Source: Verrucomicrobiota bacterium
Lineage (GTDB): Bacteria; Verrucomicrobiota; Verrucomicrobiia; CAIQCK01
Direction of reading: 5' to 3'
Length of the DNA: 64,000 nt
NCBI GenBank assembly: GCA_026397915.1
Contig: JAPLTX010000047.1
Location: forward strand, 124,001 to 188,000
The notes below the pieces were generated by a model. That model saw nothing but the letters and a program-made list of their open reading frames with translations, searched no databases and was not told where the DNA came from. The position numbers and the translations under genes are program-made. This document shows positions 7,959-17,006 of the stretch, one piece after another; the stretch's first letter is position 1; every line of letters starts with the position of its first letter.

Positions 7959-8644
7959 GACTGCTTTGCCTCCTTCTCCTGTCGTGCTGCCAGAGTGCAG
8001 AACGCGTGGAGCGCGGCAACGGCGAGCGTGCTGCCGCCGCGCGTGCCAGTGATCGCCACATGAGGGACCGGCAGCGACTGAAGTTCCTCTTTGCTCTCGA
8101 TGACGTGGACGAAGCCGACCGGCATCGCCAACACCAGCGCGGGGCGAACCTGGTCCTCGGTGATCATGCGGTTGAGTTCGAGCAAGGCGACGGGCGCGTT
8201 GCCGAACACGGCAATGCCACCGTCGAGCATGGCTTTGGCTTTGCGGATGGCGAAAAGCGACCGAGGCAGGTTGGTTTGTGCTGATTGTTTGGCGACGTCC
8301 TCATCCGCGACATGGCAGAAAACCTTAGCGGCATTGTAGCCGGCGTTGGCGCTCTTGAGTCGGGGCAGTGAAAGCCCAGCGCGAATCATGTTTGAGTCCA
8401 CATAGATCGGACGGCCTTGTCGGAGCGCGGTGACGCCGGACTCAATCGCATCGGGCGAGAAGCGCACGATCTCCGCGATGGTCGGGTCGCCGACTGTGTG
8501 AATCATGCGGCGGACGATCTCCCATTGATCGGCAGGAAACTCGTGGCGCGCGTCGCGGTCAATCGCCTCGAAGGAGCGCCGCTCGATTTCGGGGCCGCTC
8601 AACGGAGCTTCGAGGAACTTGTGGATGAATGGAATTTGGGTCAT
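7955..8644 (-). CDS. cbiC: Cobalt-precorrin-8 methylmutase
   Basis: Moves the C11 methyl group to C12, forming cobyrinate. The 229-residue protein matches CbiC/CobH in length. Visible motifs are MIHTVGDPTIAEIVRFSP (with the conserved active-site histidine), DSNMIRAGL, ALLELNRMI and MPVGFVHVIESKEEL, then GTRGGSTLAVAALHA. It overlaps cbiA upstream and cbiM downstream by four nucleotides each. Confidence 0.96.
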   Translation of the reverse strand: MTQIPFIHKFLEAPLSGPEIERRSFEAIDRDARHEFPADQWEIVRRMIHTVGDPTIAEIVRFSPDAIESGVTALRQGRPIYVDSNMIRAGLSLPRLKSANAGYNAAKVFCHVADEDVAKQSAQTNLPRSLFAIRKAKAMLDGGIAVFGNAPVALLELNRMITEDQVRPALVLAMPVGFVHVIESKEELQSLPVPHVAITGTRGGSTLAVAALHAFCTLAARQEKEAKQS

Positions 8645-10038
8645 GGCGTATGACGGCTTTCTGCCAGCCGGGCGACGAAATGGCGGACGGCCTCCGGACG
8701 GGAAGCGAAATGGATGTGCGTGTAGCTGGCCAGCACCCGGTCGCGCTGGAAGCCTTCAGCCGTGACAGCGTCGGATTGGCGATGCCGCACTTCGTAGGCG
8801 GTCTGCCATCCTGAACCGGCCGTGGGACTGCCGACCAACTCGGAGTAGTGGAACTCGTGTCCGCGCAATCGCTCGCCGCGCTTGCCCCAGAGCGAATCGC
8901 GGCTCAGTGTGACCTCCACATAGCCCAGAGATTTACGGCGCGGGCACATGCGCGTCCACGCCGGCAGCAAGCCCAGCAGCGCGTGTCGTTCGCCGCTAAT
9001 GGTCTCGATTCCTTCCGCGAGATACATCAACCCGCCGCATTCGGCGTAGATCAAGCCACCGACTACGGCGGACTGACGAATCTGTTGGAGCAGGCTTTGA
9101 TTGGCAGCGAGCGCGGCGGCATGTTCCTCCGGGTAGCCGCCGCCGAAGTAGATGCCGCTAAGGTTCTGCGGTAGCGCCGCGTCGTGGATTGGCGAGAACG
9201 GAACCAGTTTACAGCCGGCTTGCTCCAAGGCTTGGAGGTTATCTGGATAATAGAAGTGAAACGCCTCATCGCGAGCGACGCCGAGCCTGTATCTGAACGC
9301 GCCAGCGTTCGGAGGCGATGGCGAACGTTGGCGCGTTGGGCGACAACCGGCTTGTCGCGCTGCTTCCATAATCGCATCCAGCGACAACCCGGCTTCCAGC
9401 GCGTCCGCGAGATTGTCGAGCAGAGCAGGGGAGAGGTTCGTAGAGTCGGCGGTCACGAGGCCCAGGTGGCGGCTCGGCAGTTCCGGCAGCGCGTCTCGGC
9501 CCACGCTTCCGAGCAGCGGCGGAAGCTTCGCTGCTTTCAGCGAGTCGCCCAGCCAGCGGGCGTGACGCTCCGAGCCGCAGCGGTTGGCGATCACGCCGGC
9601 CATGCGAAGCTGCGGGTCGAAGCTCGCATAACCGTGAACTACGGCCGCCAGACTGCGCGCCATGCCGTGGGCGTTGACGACGAGGAGCACCGGCGCATCC
9701 AGCCAGCGCGCGATTTCCGCCGTGCTGCCTTCCGAGGATGCCGGGTCTGCGCCGTCGAAGAGTCCCATGACGCCCTCGATGATTGCGATGTCAGCGTCGG
9801 CAGAAGCGCGGCGGAAGATCGTCTCCACATGCGGGCGGCCCATCATCCAGCCGTCGAGGTTGTAGCAGTGGCGGCCGGAAGCCAGCGCGAGATAGCCGGG
9901 GTCGAGATAGTCCGGCCCGACCTTGAACGTTTGCACGCGCAAGCCGCGCCGCCGCAGCAGAGCCACCAAGCCCAGCGTCAGCGAGGTCTTGCCGACGCCG
10001 CTCTGTGTGCCTGCGATGACGAGGCGGGGAATGTCCAT
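8641..10038 (-). CDS. cbiA: Cobyrinate a,c-diamide synthase
   Basis: Amidates the a and c carboxylates of cobyrinate using glutamine and ATP. The 465-residue protein has the two expected parts. The N-terminal synthetase carries the P-loop AGTQSGVGKTSLTLG and GLFDGADP. The C-terminal glutaminase domain carries GGGYPEEHA and YAECGGLMYL with the nucleophile cysteine, then GHEFHYSE and a late histidine in THIHFAS. Length is normal for CbiA/CobB. One nucleotide separates its ATG from the cobO stop. Confidence 0.96.
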   Translation of the reverse strand: MDIPRLVIAGTQSGVGKTSLTLGLVALLRRRGLRVQTFKVGPDYLDPGYLALASGRHCYNLDGWMMGRPHVETIFRRASADADIAIIEGVMGLFDGADPASSEGSTAEIARWLDAPVLLVVNAHGMARSLAAVVHGYASFDPQLRMAGVIANRCGSERHARWLGDSLKAAKLPPLLGSVGRDALPELPSRHLGLVTADSTNLSPALLDNLADALEAGLSLDAIMEAARQAGCRPTRQRSPSPPNAGAFRYRLGVARDEAFHFYYPDNLQALEQAGCKLVPFSPIHDAALPQNLSGIYFGGGYPEEHAAALAANQSLLQQIRQSAVVGGLIYAECGGLMYLAEGIETISGERHALLGLLPAWTRMCPRRKSLGYVEVTLSRDSLWGKRGERLRGHEFHYSELVGSPTAGSGWQTAYEVRHRQSDAVTAEGFQRDRVLASYTHIHFASRPEAVRHFVARLAESRHTP

Positions 10039-10039
10039 A

Positions 10040-10567
10040 CTACAACTCCACCCCCGTCTGCGCCCAGACGCCGGCGTTCAACGCGTGCTTCACGCACTTC
10101 ATCTCCGTGACCGTGTCGGCTTCCTCGATAAGCCGCTGGCTCGCGCCGCGGCCGGTGAGCACGAGGCAGAGCTTCTCCGGCGCGCTCTGGATCATCTCCA
10201 GCACATTGTCCTCGGCAATCAGTCCGTGCGCGAGGGCGACGCAAATCTCGTCGAGCACGATCAGGTCATATTTGTCCGAAGTGACAGCTTCGACGGCGGC
10301 GGCGAACGCGTGCTCGGCGGCGTCGCGATGGACGGCGAACTTCGAACTGGTCGGAGGCGGGATGAAGCCACGGCCCATCTGCACGATCTCCACGCCGGGC
10401 AGGCGCTGGCAGGCCGCGAGTTCGCCGGTCTTGGAGTCCGCCTTGATGAACTGAATCATCTTCACGCTCTGGCCGTGGCCGGCCGCGCGCAACACCATGC
10501 CGAGCGCCGCCGTTGTCTTGCCCTTGCCGTCGCCAGTGAAAACCAGAAGCCGCCGGTTCTTTCTCAT
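10040..10567 (-). CDS. cobO: Cob(I)yrinic acid a,c-diamide adenosyltransferase (CobA/CobO type)
   Basis: Transfers the adenosyl group of ATP to Co(I) corrinoids. The 175-residue protein shows the P-loop FTGDGKGKTTAALGMVLRAAGHG near the N-terminus, MIQFIKAD, a GRGF segment and LIVLDEICVAL, as in the CobA/BtuR family. Length is slightly under the common 180-200 aa. The ATG overlaps the upstream cbiB stop. Confidence 0.95.
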   Translation of the reverse strand: MRKNRRLLVFTGDGKGKTTAALGMVLRAAGHGQSVKMIQFIKADSKTGELAACQRLPGVEIVQMGRGFIPPPTSSKFAVHRDAAEHAFAAAVEAVTSDKYDLIVLDEICVALAHGLIAEDNVLEMIQSAPEKLCLVLTGRGASQRLIEEADTVTEMKCVKHALNAGVWAQTGVEL

Positions 10568-11541
10568 GAGTGTCCTCCGTTGCAGAAGCGTGGAAGTTCC
10601 AGCGCAGCCAGCCGCGCGCCGTTGAAGACGATCAACGCCAGCGTGGCGGTCGCGAGCATGAGCGCGTTGGCGCGCGGAATGTCGCGGCGCTCCAGCGGGC
10701 GCGTCGGGTCGCCCATGCGCGGATGCTCCGACGGCTCGCCGCCGTAGTAGTTCAGCCCGCCGAGCTGCACGCCGAGCGCGCCGGCGACGGCGGCCTCTGA
10801 GAGTCCAGCGTTCGGGCTGGCGTGTTTGCGACCGTCGCGGAGCCAGATGCGCAGCGAGCGGAGGGCGTTGTGACCAAGCAGCGCGGCGGCGACGGCGACC
10901 AAGGGCGCGGTGAGGCGCGCAGGCAGGAAGTTGGCGACATCGTCGAGTCGAGCCGACGCCCAGCCGAACTGGAGGTATCGCTCGTCCTTGTAACCGAAGG
11001 TGGAGTCGAGCGTGTTGACGGCTTTGTAAAGCATCGCGCCGATCGGCCCGCCAAGCACGGAGAAGAACAGCGGCGCGGTCACGCCGTCCACGAGGCTCTC
11101 CGCGACGCTCTCGACGGTGGCGCGCACGACCTCGCGCTCGTCGAGATTGGCGGTGTCGCGGCCGACGATCATGGCGACGCGACGACGAGCTTCCGGCAAG
11201 CCGTCGTCTGCTAGCGCGCGATAGACGGCGTGTGCGTGCTGCGCCAGGTCCTTCGTGGCGAAAGTGGTGTAGAGAAGCAGGATCGAAACGACATCGCCCG
11301 CAATGGGGTGCAACGCCGCAGCGCAGTGGACAAGCGCAAACGCAATCAACCCCGTCACGCTAAGCACGATTACCACGGCGATGACACCGGCGACGCGCGC
11401 GTTCGAGATGCTGCGGCGGAGTGGCGCTTCCAATGCTGCCGCAAATCGTCCGATCAGCTTGACCGGATGCGGCAGCCAGCGCGGGTCGCCGAGGAGCAAG
11501 TCCAAGGCGAACGCGGCGATAACTTGGCATTCGAGCCTCAT
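10564..11541 (-). CDS. cbiB: Adenosylcobinamide-phosphate synthase (membrane)
   Basis: Attaches the aminopropanol (phosphate) arm to adenosylcobyric acid at the membrane. The 325-residue protein has [17 protein letters not shown] at the start, the CbiB signature, then hydrophobic helices around 50-100, [50 protein letters not shown], and a C-terminal helix. It is directly coupled to the cobD-cobQ fusion upstream (overlap 11538-11541), whose CobD half would make its aminopropanol-phosphate substrate. Confidence 0.95.
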   Translation of the reverse strand: MRLECQVIAAFALDLLLGDPRWLPHPVKLIGRFAAALEAPLRRSISNARVAGVIAVVIVLSVTGLIAFALVHCAAALHPIAGDVVSILLLYTTFATKDLAQHAHAVYRALADDGLPEARRRVAMIVGRDTANLDEREVVRATVESVAESLVDGVTAPLFFSVLGGPIGAMLYKAVNTLDSTFGYKDERYLQFGWASARLDDVANFLPARLTAPLVAVAAALLGHNALRSLRIWLRDGRKHASPNAGLSEAAVAGALGVQLGGLNYYGGEPSEHPRMGDPTRPLERRDIPRANALMLATATLALIVFNGARLAALELPRFCNGGHS

Positions 11542-14117
11542 CGCAGTCCCATCAGTCGGTAGAGCTTGGCGACGTCCAGACTCTTGCGGACGACTTCCGC
11601 AAGCCGTTCAAAGGCTGGCTCCAAATCGTAGGCGGCGCAGACCGTGCCGAGCGGCGACAAGCCGCGGCGGCTGCGGAGGCGGTTCACGAACCACCGGCGG
11701 AATTCGTCGGCGTCGAATAGCCCGTGCAGGTAAGTCCCCCAGACGAGACCGCCAGCCGAGCTAGCGCCGATCAACTCGCCGTCGTCGCGAGACACGATCG
11801 GCTCCAGGGCACCGCCATCGCTCTGACCGTGATGAATCTCATAGCCGTGAACAGTCAATCCTGACGGTGTGTGCTTTGCAGTGACGCGACGCAGAATCTT
11901 CTCGCGCTCAAAAACCGTCGAGAGAGGGAGCAAACCCAGTCCGTGAGTCGCCTGTCCGGTAGATTCGATGCCGTGCGGATCGCTGAGTTCCGCGCCAAGC
12001 ATCTGGTAGCCGCCGCAGATGCCGATCACTTCGGTCTTGCCGGTGCGGGCGAGTTTGCAGAGCGCGATGTCGAGGCGGCTCTGACGAAGATGTGCCAAGT
12101 CGCCGATGACGTTCTTGCTGCCGGGCAGGATGACGGCGTCGGGCTGGCCGAGGTTGGCGACGGATCGCACGATTCGCAATCGCACGTCCGGTTCGAGCCG
12201 CAGCGCGTCGAAGTCGGTAAAGTTGGAGATATGCGGCAGATCAATGACGGCGATTTCCACAGAGTTTCCGTTGGTGGCGTGTGGCGCGGGGTTACCTGTT
12301 CCGCTCTTAAAGGTGACGGAGTCTTCGTCGGGCAGGCCGAGGTTGTGCAGATATGGGACGACGCCGAACACTGGCCGGGCCGTGTGGCGCGCGGTGTAGT
12401 CGAGCGCGTCCTTCAGCAGCGACTCGTTGCCGCGGAACTTGTTGACGACGAAGCCGGCGATCAGGTCGCGTTCCCATTCCGCCAGCACCTCCATCGTGCC
12501 GACGAACGACGCGAACACACCGCCGCGGTCAATGTCGCCCACGAGCAGCACCGGCGCGCCGGCGTGGCGGGCCATGCTCATGTTCACGATGTCGTGGTGC
12601 TTGAGGTTCACCTCAGCGGGACTGCCGGCGCCTTCCAGCACGAGCACGTCGTGTTCGCGCGCCAGCGAGTCGTAGGCTTGCTTGGCCGCCTCGAACGCCT
12701 GCGGCTTGAAGCGGATATACTCGCCGACGTTCATGTTGCCGACCGGCTTGCCGAGCAGGATGACCTGCGAGCCGGTATCGGAGTTCGGCTTGAGCAGAAT
12801 CGGGTTCATCGTCGCGCGTGGCTCGATGCGGCACGCCTGCGCCTGCACGACCTGTGCACGGCCCATCTCGCAGCCGTCCCGTGTGACAAAGGAGTTCAGC
12901 GACATGTTCTGCGACTTGAACGGTGCGACGCGGAAGCCATCCTGAAGCAGGATGCGGCAGAACGCGGCAGTGAGGATGCTCTTGCCAGCGTTGGAACTGG
13001 TGCCTTGGAACATGATGGCCGGCGTCCGGCGTTTCGGATGGGCAGGGCGTTTGACGCCGAGCGCGGCGCGCAGACTGTCGGAGAGACGGGCGTTTTCGTC
13101 CTCGCGGCGCACAGCGATGCGGAAGAAGCGAGCGTCAAGATCCTCGAAGTTGCCGCAGAGGCGGATCGCAATGCCGTCAGCGAGGAGCCGACGCGCGAGG
13201 GTTGGTGCGTCCATGCTGTCCCGGTCGATCCGGAGAAGAAGGAAGTTGGCTTCGCCGGGATAAACTGTGAGGCCCGGCAGTGATTTCAACTGAGCGATGA
13301 GCGCCTCGCGCTGCTGGCGGACGTGGAGTTGCGTCTGGCAGAGGTAGTCGCGGTCGTGGAGCGCGGCGACGCCTACAGCTTGGGCGAGTGAGTTCACGGA
13401 CCAAGGCGGTTGCAGTTCCCGAACACGCTGGATCACGGTGCGGTCGGCGATGGCGCAGCCCAGTCGAAGACCGGGGATGGCAAAGATCTTCGTGAGCGAC
13501 AGCAGGACGATGACGTTGACGGGCCGGTTTCGAGTGAGACTGTCGAAGCCTTCCACGAAGTCGCCGAACGCCTCGTCCACAAGAAACATGGTGGCCGGAT
13601 GTCTCGCGGCCAGCACGCGGAGAGCATCGGCGTTGCAGACATGGCCGGTGGGATTGTTGGGGCGACCGAACAAGACCATCTCGCGGCCACTGAGTTGAGT
13701 TTCCAGCGCCGCTGACTCCAGGCGAAACGCGTCCGTGTCGCGCAGCGGCAGGCTCCTGACCTGCATCCCGGCAAGTTTCGAGGCGCGGACGTAGTCGCTG
13801 TAAGATGGAACGGGAATGAGCGCGTGTTCCCTGCCGACGGCGCGCGGAAGCAGATAGAGCAACTCCGTCGAACCGTTGCCGACAATCACCTCATCGGTGG
13901 CGACTCCGTAGCGCGCGGCGGCGGCTTCGACCAGCGCGGCGCAATCGGGGTCGGGGTAATGAGTGAGCGCGGTGATCTGCGCACTGATTGCCGGTCGCAG
14001 CCACTCCGGTGGGCCGAGGGGGTTGATGTTGGCGGAGAAATCCAGAATGTCGCGCTCGGCCTTGCCTGCCGCGCGTGCCAGTTGCCGGAGATTGCCGCCG
14101 TGACCGGGAGTGCTCAT
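11538..14117 (-). CDS. Fused threonine-phosphate decarboxylase (CobD) and cobyric acid synthase (CobQ)
   Basis: An 859-residue protein joining two cobalamin enzymes. Residues 1-355 are a PLP aminotransferase-fold domain ([45 protein letters not shown] lysine about 210 in [16 protein letters not shown]), as in CobD, which makes aminopropanol phosphate from threonine phosphate. Residues about 367-859 are CobQ: P-loop [53 protein letters not shown], glutaminase cysteine in [10 protein letters not shown] and HGYEIHHG. A short basic linker (PKRR) separates them. It is the first gene after the riboswitch. CobQ makes cobyric acid and CbiB joins it to the CobD product, so the fusion supplies both CbiB substrates. 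Confidence 0.95.
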   Translation of the reverse strand: MSTPGHGGNLRQLARAAGKAERDILDFSANINPLGPPEWLRPAISAQITALTHYPDPDCAALVEAAAARYGVATDEVIVGNGSTELLYLLPRAVGREHALIPVPSYSDYVRASKLAGMQVRSLPLRDTDAFRLESAALETQLSGREMVLFGRPNNPTGHVCNADALRVLAARHPATMFLVDEAFGDFVEGFDSLTRNRPVNVIVLLSLTKIFAIPGLRLGCAIADRTVIQRVRELQPPWSVNSLAQAVGVAALHDRDYLCQTQLHVRQQREALIAQLKSLPGLTVYPGEANFLLLRIDRDSMDAPTLARRLLADGIAIRLCGNFEDLDARFFRIAVRREDENARLSDSLRAALGVKRPAHPKRRTPAIMFQGTSSNAGKSILTAAFCRILLQDGFRVAPFKSQNMSLNSFVTRDGCEMGRAQVVQAQACRIEPRATMNPILLKPNSDTGSQVILLGKPVGNMNVGEYIRFKPQAFEAAKQAYDSLAREHDVLVLEGAGSPAEVNLKHHDIVNMSMARHAGAPVLLVGDIDRGGVFASFVGTMEVLAEWERDLIAGFVVNKFRGNESLLKDALDYTARHTARPVFGVVPYLHNLGLPDEDSVTFKSGTGNPAPHATNGNSVEIAVIDLPHISNFTDFDALRLEPDVRLRIVRSVANLGQPDAVILPGSKNVIGDLAHLRQSRLDIALCKLARTGKTEVIGICGGYQMLGAELSDPHGIESTGQATHGLGLLPLSTVFEREKILRRVTAKHTPSGLTVHGYEIHHGQSDGGALEPIVSRDDGELIGASSAGGLVWGTYLHGLFDADEFRRWFVNRLRSRRGLSPLGTVCAAYDLEPAFERLAEVVRKSLDVAKLYRLMGLR

Positions 14118-14374
14118 GACGTTCCCGACTTGCGGCTCGATGTCGTCACGCGGGCGCGCGCGAACGCAGCGGAACCGTGGCGGCGCGCTGGCTCCGTTTC
14201 ACCGTGACGAACTTGAAACACACTCGTCTTCATGGACTGGCGCTGAGGACTGCGCCTCACGAAGAGAGCAGGGCCGGAACGGCCCGTGGACTTCGATGTC
14301 TGGCGAGCCTCAACCTTATTTGTTGCGAATAAGTTGTTCGGCCGCCTCATTTGCTGTTGAGGGCGGGCCGGTTG
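14118..14374 (-). promoter_or_regulatory. Leader between riboswitch and cobD-cobQ (expression platform)
   Basis: A 257-nt untranslated stretch follows the aptamer. It holds a small perfect hairpin at 14315-14333 (six-bp arms CTTATT / AATAAG, seven-base loop). It has no U-rich terminator that I can identify, so control may act on ribosome access or through a more complex fold. A 78-codon open frame crosses it but has no recognisable features. Confidence 0.45.
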
Positions 14375-14572
14375 AGAACATCGCGGCCGTTATCCGGACT
14401 TCAGGCGTCATGCCTTACCCCTGCCTTCACCCAGCACATCGGGTTGGCAGTCGAGGGGATCGTAGCCTGTTACCGTGGCGCAACCGTTCCCGAATCGCAC
14501 GGGATTCCCTGCGCCGCGATGTCACTAATAAAGAACGTCCTGGGCGCGCACACTACAAGCCCGTGCCAATGG
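14375..14572 (-). promoter_or_regulatory. Cobalamin riboswitch (Cbl aptamer)
   Basis: Read on the minus strand, the segment contains the conserved aptamer core GGGAATCCCGTGCGATTCGG followed by GCGCCACGGTAAC, matching the Cbl consensus GGGAA...GGUG...AAUCC...GCCACUGUAA. Downstream is GAAGTCCGGATAACGGCC, a B12-box-like element. An upstream GGCACGGGC stretch could form the outer stem. The motif lies about 250 nt ahead of the cobD-cobQ start, so adenosylcobalamin should repress the whole cob/cbi/cobalt-uptake operon. Edges are approximate because I could not fold it. Confidence 0.9.
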
Positions 14573-14714
14573 TGTCAATAACTGTGAGGGCGACTTGGCG
14601 GCGCAAAATCCGACGGCAACGATCCGGCTGACATTCACACCCGCGTCGTCGGCTGCGACCAGATCGCGGCACTGACGGCGGAGAGTTTGTGCAAGAAGCC
14701 GCGACGCGGCCGTC

Positions 14715-15164
14715 TCAGCTATGCGGCTGCACGTTTTGGAGCAGCCAGTATAGCCCCAGTTCCGTCACGGCGGTGGCGAAGCTCTCGAACTCTACCGGTT
14801 TGACGATGTAACTGTTCACCCCAAGTTTGTAACAAATCTCAAGGTCCTGTTCCTCGCGCGAGGATGTGAGGATCACCACGGGAATGACCTTTGCCACGGC
14901 ATCGGACTTGAGCCGCTGCAAGACCTCGATGCCGTTCAGCTTGGGCATCTTCAAGTCCAATAATATCAGTCTCGGCTTACGACAGACTTTGCTGCCCGCG
15001 TCGCTGTGTGGCCCGAAGATAAACTCCAAGGCCGCGACACCGTCCTTTACCCAAACCAGCCTGTCGGCGAGATTGCGCCTCTTCAACACGCGCATGGTCA
15101 ATTCGGCATCGTGCGGGTCGTCCTCTGCCAGAAGTATTTGAGTCTGATTGTTGTCAGCCTCCAT
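14715..15164 (-). CDS. Stand-alone response regulator (Rcp1-like REC domain)
   Basis: A single receiver domain of 149 residues with no output domain. Acidic pocket AEDDPHDAELT, phospho-acceptor aspartate in LILLDLKMPKLNG, conserved threonine in VVILTSSREEQD and lysine in SYIVKPVEF. The REDL-type spacing and the DDPHD start resemble Rcp1-type regulators that usually pair with phytochrome or hybrid kinases. The start at 15164 is preferred over an in-frame ATG at 15224, which would add a tail without similarity. No kinase is adjacent, so its partner is unknown. Confidence 0.88.
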   Translation of the reverse strand: MEADNNQTQILLAEDDPHDAELTMRVLKRRNLADRLVWVKDGVAALEFIFGPHSDAGSKVCRKPRLILLDLKMPKLNGIEVLQRLKSDAVAKVIPVVILTSSREEQDLEICYKLGVNSYIVKPVEFESFATAVTELGLYWLLQNVQPHS

Positions 15165-15283
15165 GCCGTGCCTTCTAGCGCCTAAGGGTTCCGATGGCCA
15201 GTTAAAAAATACGGGCTGCGACACGACCGCCGCGCTGACGGTGGAGAAGCCTTGGCTAGTGGTTGAAAGCCAACGTCTTCCGC

Positions 15284-16827
15284 TTACTTCGTCGGCGTGA
15301 GCTTCAGCAAGACGACGCCGTGAGGCGGGACGGTGGCCTTGATGGTATCCTTCACGTCGTCGAGGTCTTTTTGCCGCCAGAGGTCGCGGACGTGTTGCTT
15401 GCCGGCCATGCCGTGGCGGCCGAGTTTGTTGAAAACGACCGTTTCCTCAACGCGGCTGCGGTTGAAGAGGCCGAGGGCCTTGGAGCCGTCTTCAAGTTCC
15501 TTGAGGTAGATGTCCACCGCGCCGTTGGCGGCGACCCGGACGGCTTGGCGGCCGAGCGCGTCTTGGTCGAGAGCAAGAACTTCGTCGTTGCTGAGCAGAC
15601 TCACAGTGAATGGGTCGAGCCGGTCCATATCGCAGCCGATGAGCAGCGGCGCGGAGAGCATGCACCACATGCTGATGTGGGTGTATTGCTCGTCGGGGGT
15701 GAGGCGGGTCTGGTGTAGTTTTGGTCCCCAGCCGACCCAGCCGACGACGAGCATGTCGGGATCGTTCCAGTGGCCCGGCGCGGCGAACGGCGCCCAGCGT
15801 TCCTGGATGAAGCCGATCTCGGAGATGCCATACTGCCATTCGCCGGAGTTCTCGTTCCAATGGTCCCAGATGTCGCCAGTGGTGCGCCAGCAGTTGGACC
15901 ACTTGGCCCAGTCGGCGGCGTGCGCGAAGGGCGCGGAGTTGGAGAGGCTGTAGATGATGTCGCGCTTACAGGCGCGCAGGGCTTTGCTCATCTCGGCCAC
16001 GTGCGGCACGTCGTTGGGGTTCCAGTCGTATTTGAGGTAGTCGAAGCCCCACGCGGCCCACTGCTTGGCGTCGGCCTCGGCGAAGGGGAACTTGCCGTGC
16101 CGCCAAAACTTCGCGTCGGTCATCGTCTTGTCCCACTTGCCGTCGCGCGTGTCGCTGGAGCCGCCGGCGAACTTCGCATAGCTGGTGATCCACGGCGTGG
16201 AGTAGATGCCGGCCTTGAGACCGAGGCCGTGGATGTCGTCGCAGAGCTTCTTCATGTCGGGGAACTTCTCGTTGCCTTGCAAGCCGCCGAACGGCCCGCC
16301 GCGCTTGCCCTGCCACGTGTCGTCAATGTTGATGTAAGCCCAGCCGTGGTTGATGAGGCCGGTCGAGACCATCTCGCGCGCCGAACGCATGACCTTGTCC
16401 TGGTCCACCGCCTCGGCCCAGCAGTTCCAACTGTTCCAGCCCATCGGTGGCGTGAGGGCGATCTTGTCGCCACAGACGATGCGGAACTTCTTCTCCGCCG
16501 CGCCGCGGGTGTTCTTGGCGCGCAGCACGAGCTTGAACTCGCCCTTGGACTTGAGCGTGCCGGTGATGCGGCCGCTGGCGGCGTCGAGGCAGAGGTCTTT
16601 CGGCAGACCGTCCGCGCTGAACTGCATTGGCCGTTCGCCGGTGGCAGGAATGGTGTAGAGCAGCGGCGAGCCGGGCCGCACGCCGAACACGCTTGGGCCA
16701 TTGATGCGCGGCGTCGGCGGGGCAGGGGGGGGGTGAGAATGGGCGAGGAGTCTGCGGCCATGACGGCGGAAACCATCAGCATTAGCGGAAACAACAAGCA
16801 GTGGGGCAGGCGATTGTTCGTGTTCAT
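15284..16827 (-). CDS. Secreted GH27 alpha-galactosidase, split by a frameshift after the signal peptide
   Basis: Hydrolyses alpha-galactosyl groups. The main frame (15284 up to about 16725) encodes an Ig-like domain starting RINGPSVFGVRPGSPLLYTI, then the GH27 barrel: TPPMGWNSWNCWAEAVD, YINIDDTWQG, nucleophile aspartate in DYLKYDWNPND and acid/base aspartate in GHWNDPDMLVVG, ending in a C-terminal beta domain. A clear signal peptide (MNTNNRLPH ... MVSAVMAADSS) starts at 16827 but in a different frame. The two join at a run of nine G (plus strand 16725-16733); one extra base would restore a continuous protein. This may be a sequence error or a variable tract. The first ATG of the main frame (16690) would give an unsecreted, truncated start. 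Confidence 0.88.
16725..16733. repeat. Nine-G homopolymer at the GH27 frameshift
   Basis: Nine consecutive G on the plus strand (C on the coding strand), just after the signal-peptide codons of the GH27 gene. Ten (or seven) bases would put the signal peptide and enzyme in the same frame. Such tracts are prone both to slippage in cells and to miscounting in sequencing. Confidence 0.9.
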
Positions 16828-17006
16828 GTCGTGGTTGGTTGGACGCGCACTATGCCAGCATGGCAGCGGGACGGCAAACTCTACGTTGAGGCGTTGTTCT
16901 CGAACTGGAGCGCTTATTCACAGCGTGTATTCACCGCTTGCCTTCGATTGGACGCGAGCCTACGCTGCGCAACAGACGAGATTACAAATCGAGAAAGGCA
17001 TCTGCC
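16828..17006. promoter_or_regulatory. Divergent intergenic region between GH27 and Gfo/Idh genes
   Basis: The 179-nt gap separates two divergently transcribed genes and so should hold both promoters. A plausible ribosome site GAGAAAGG (16991-16998) precedes the ATG at 17007. I see no confident -35/-10 pair or operator. Confidence 0.4.

Noticed and set aside
14114-14350. 78-codon minus-strand frame between the riboswitch and cobD-cobQ, ending in an ATGA overlap
   Set aside because: Arg/Ser-rich composition with no motif, and it lies in the expected expression platform; the overlap may be chance.
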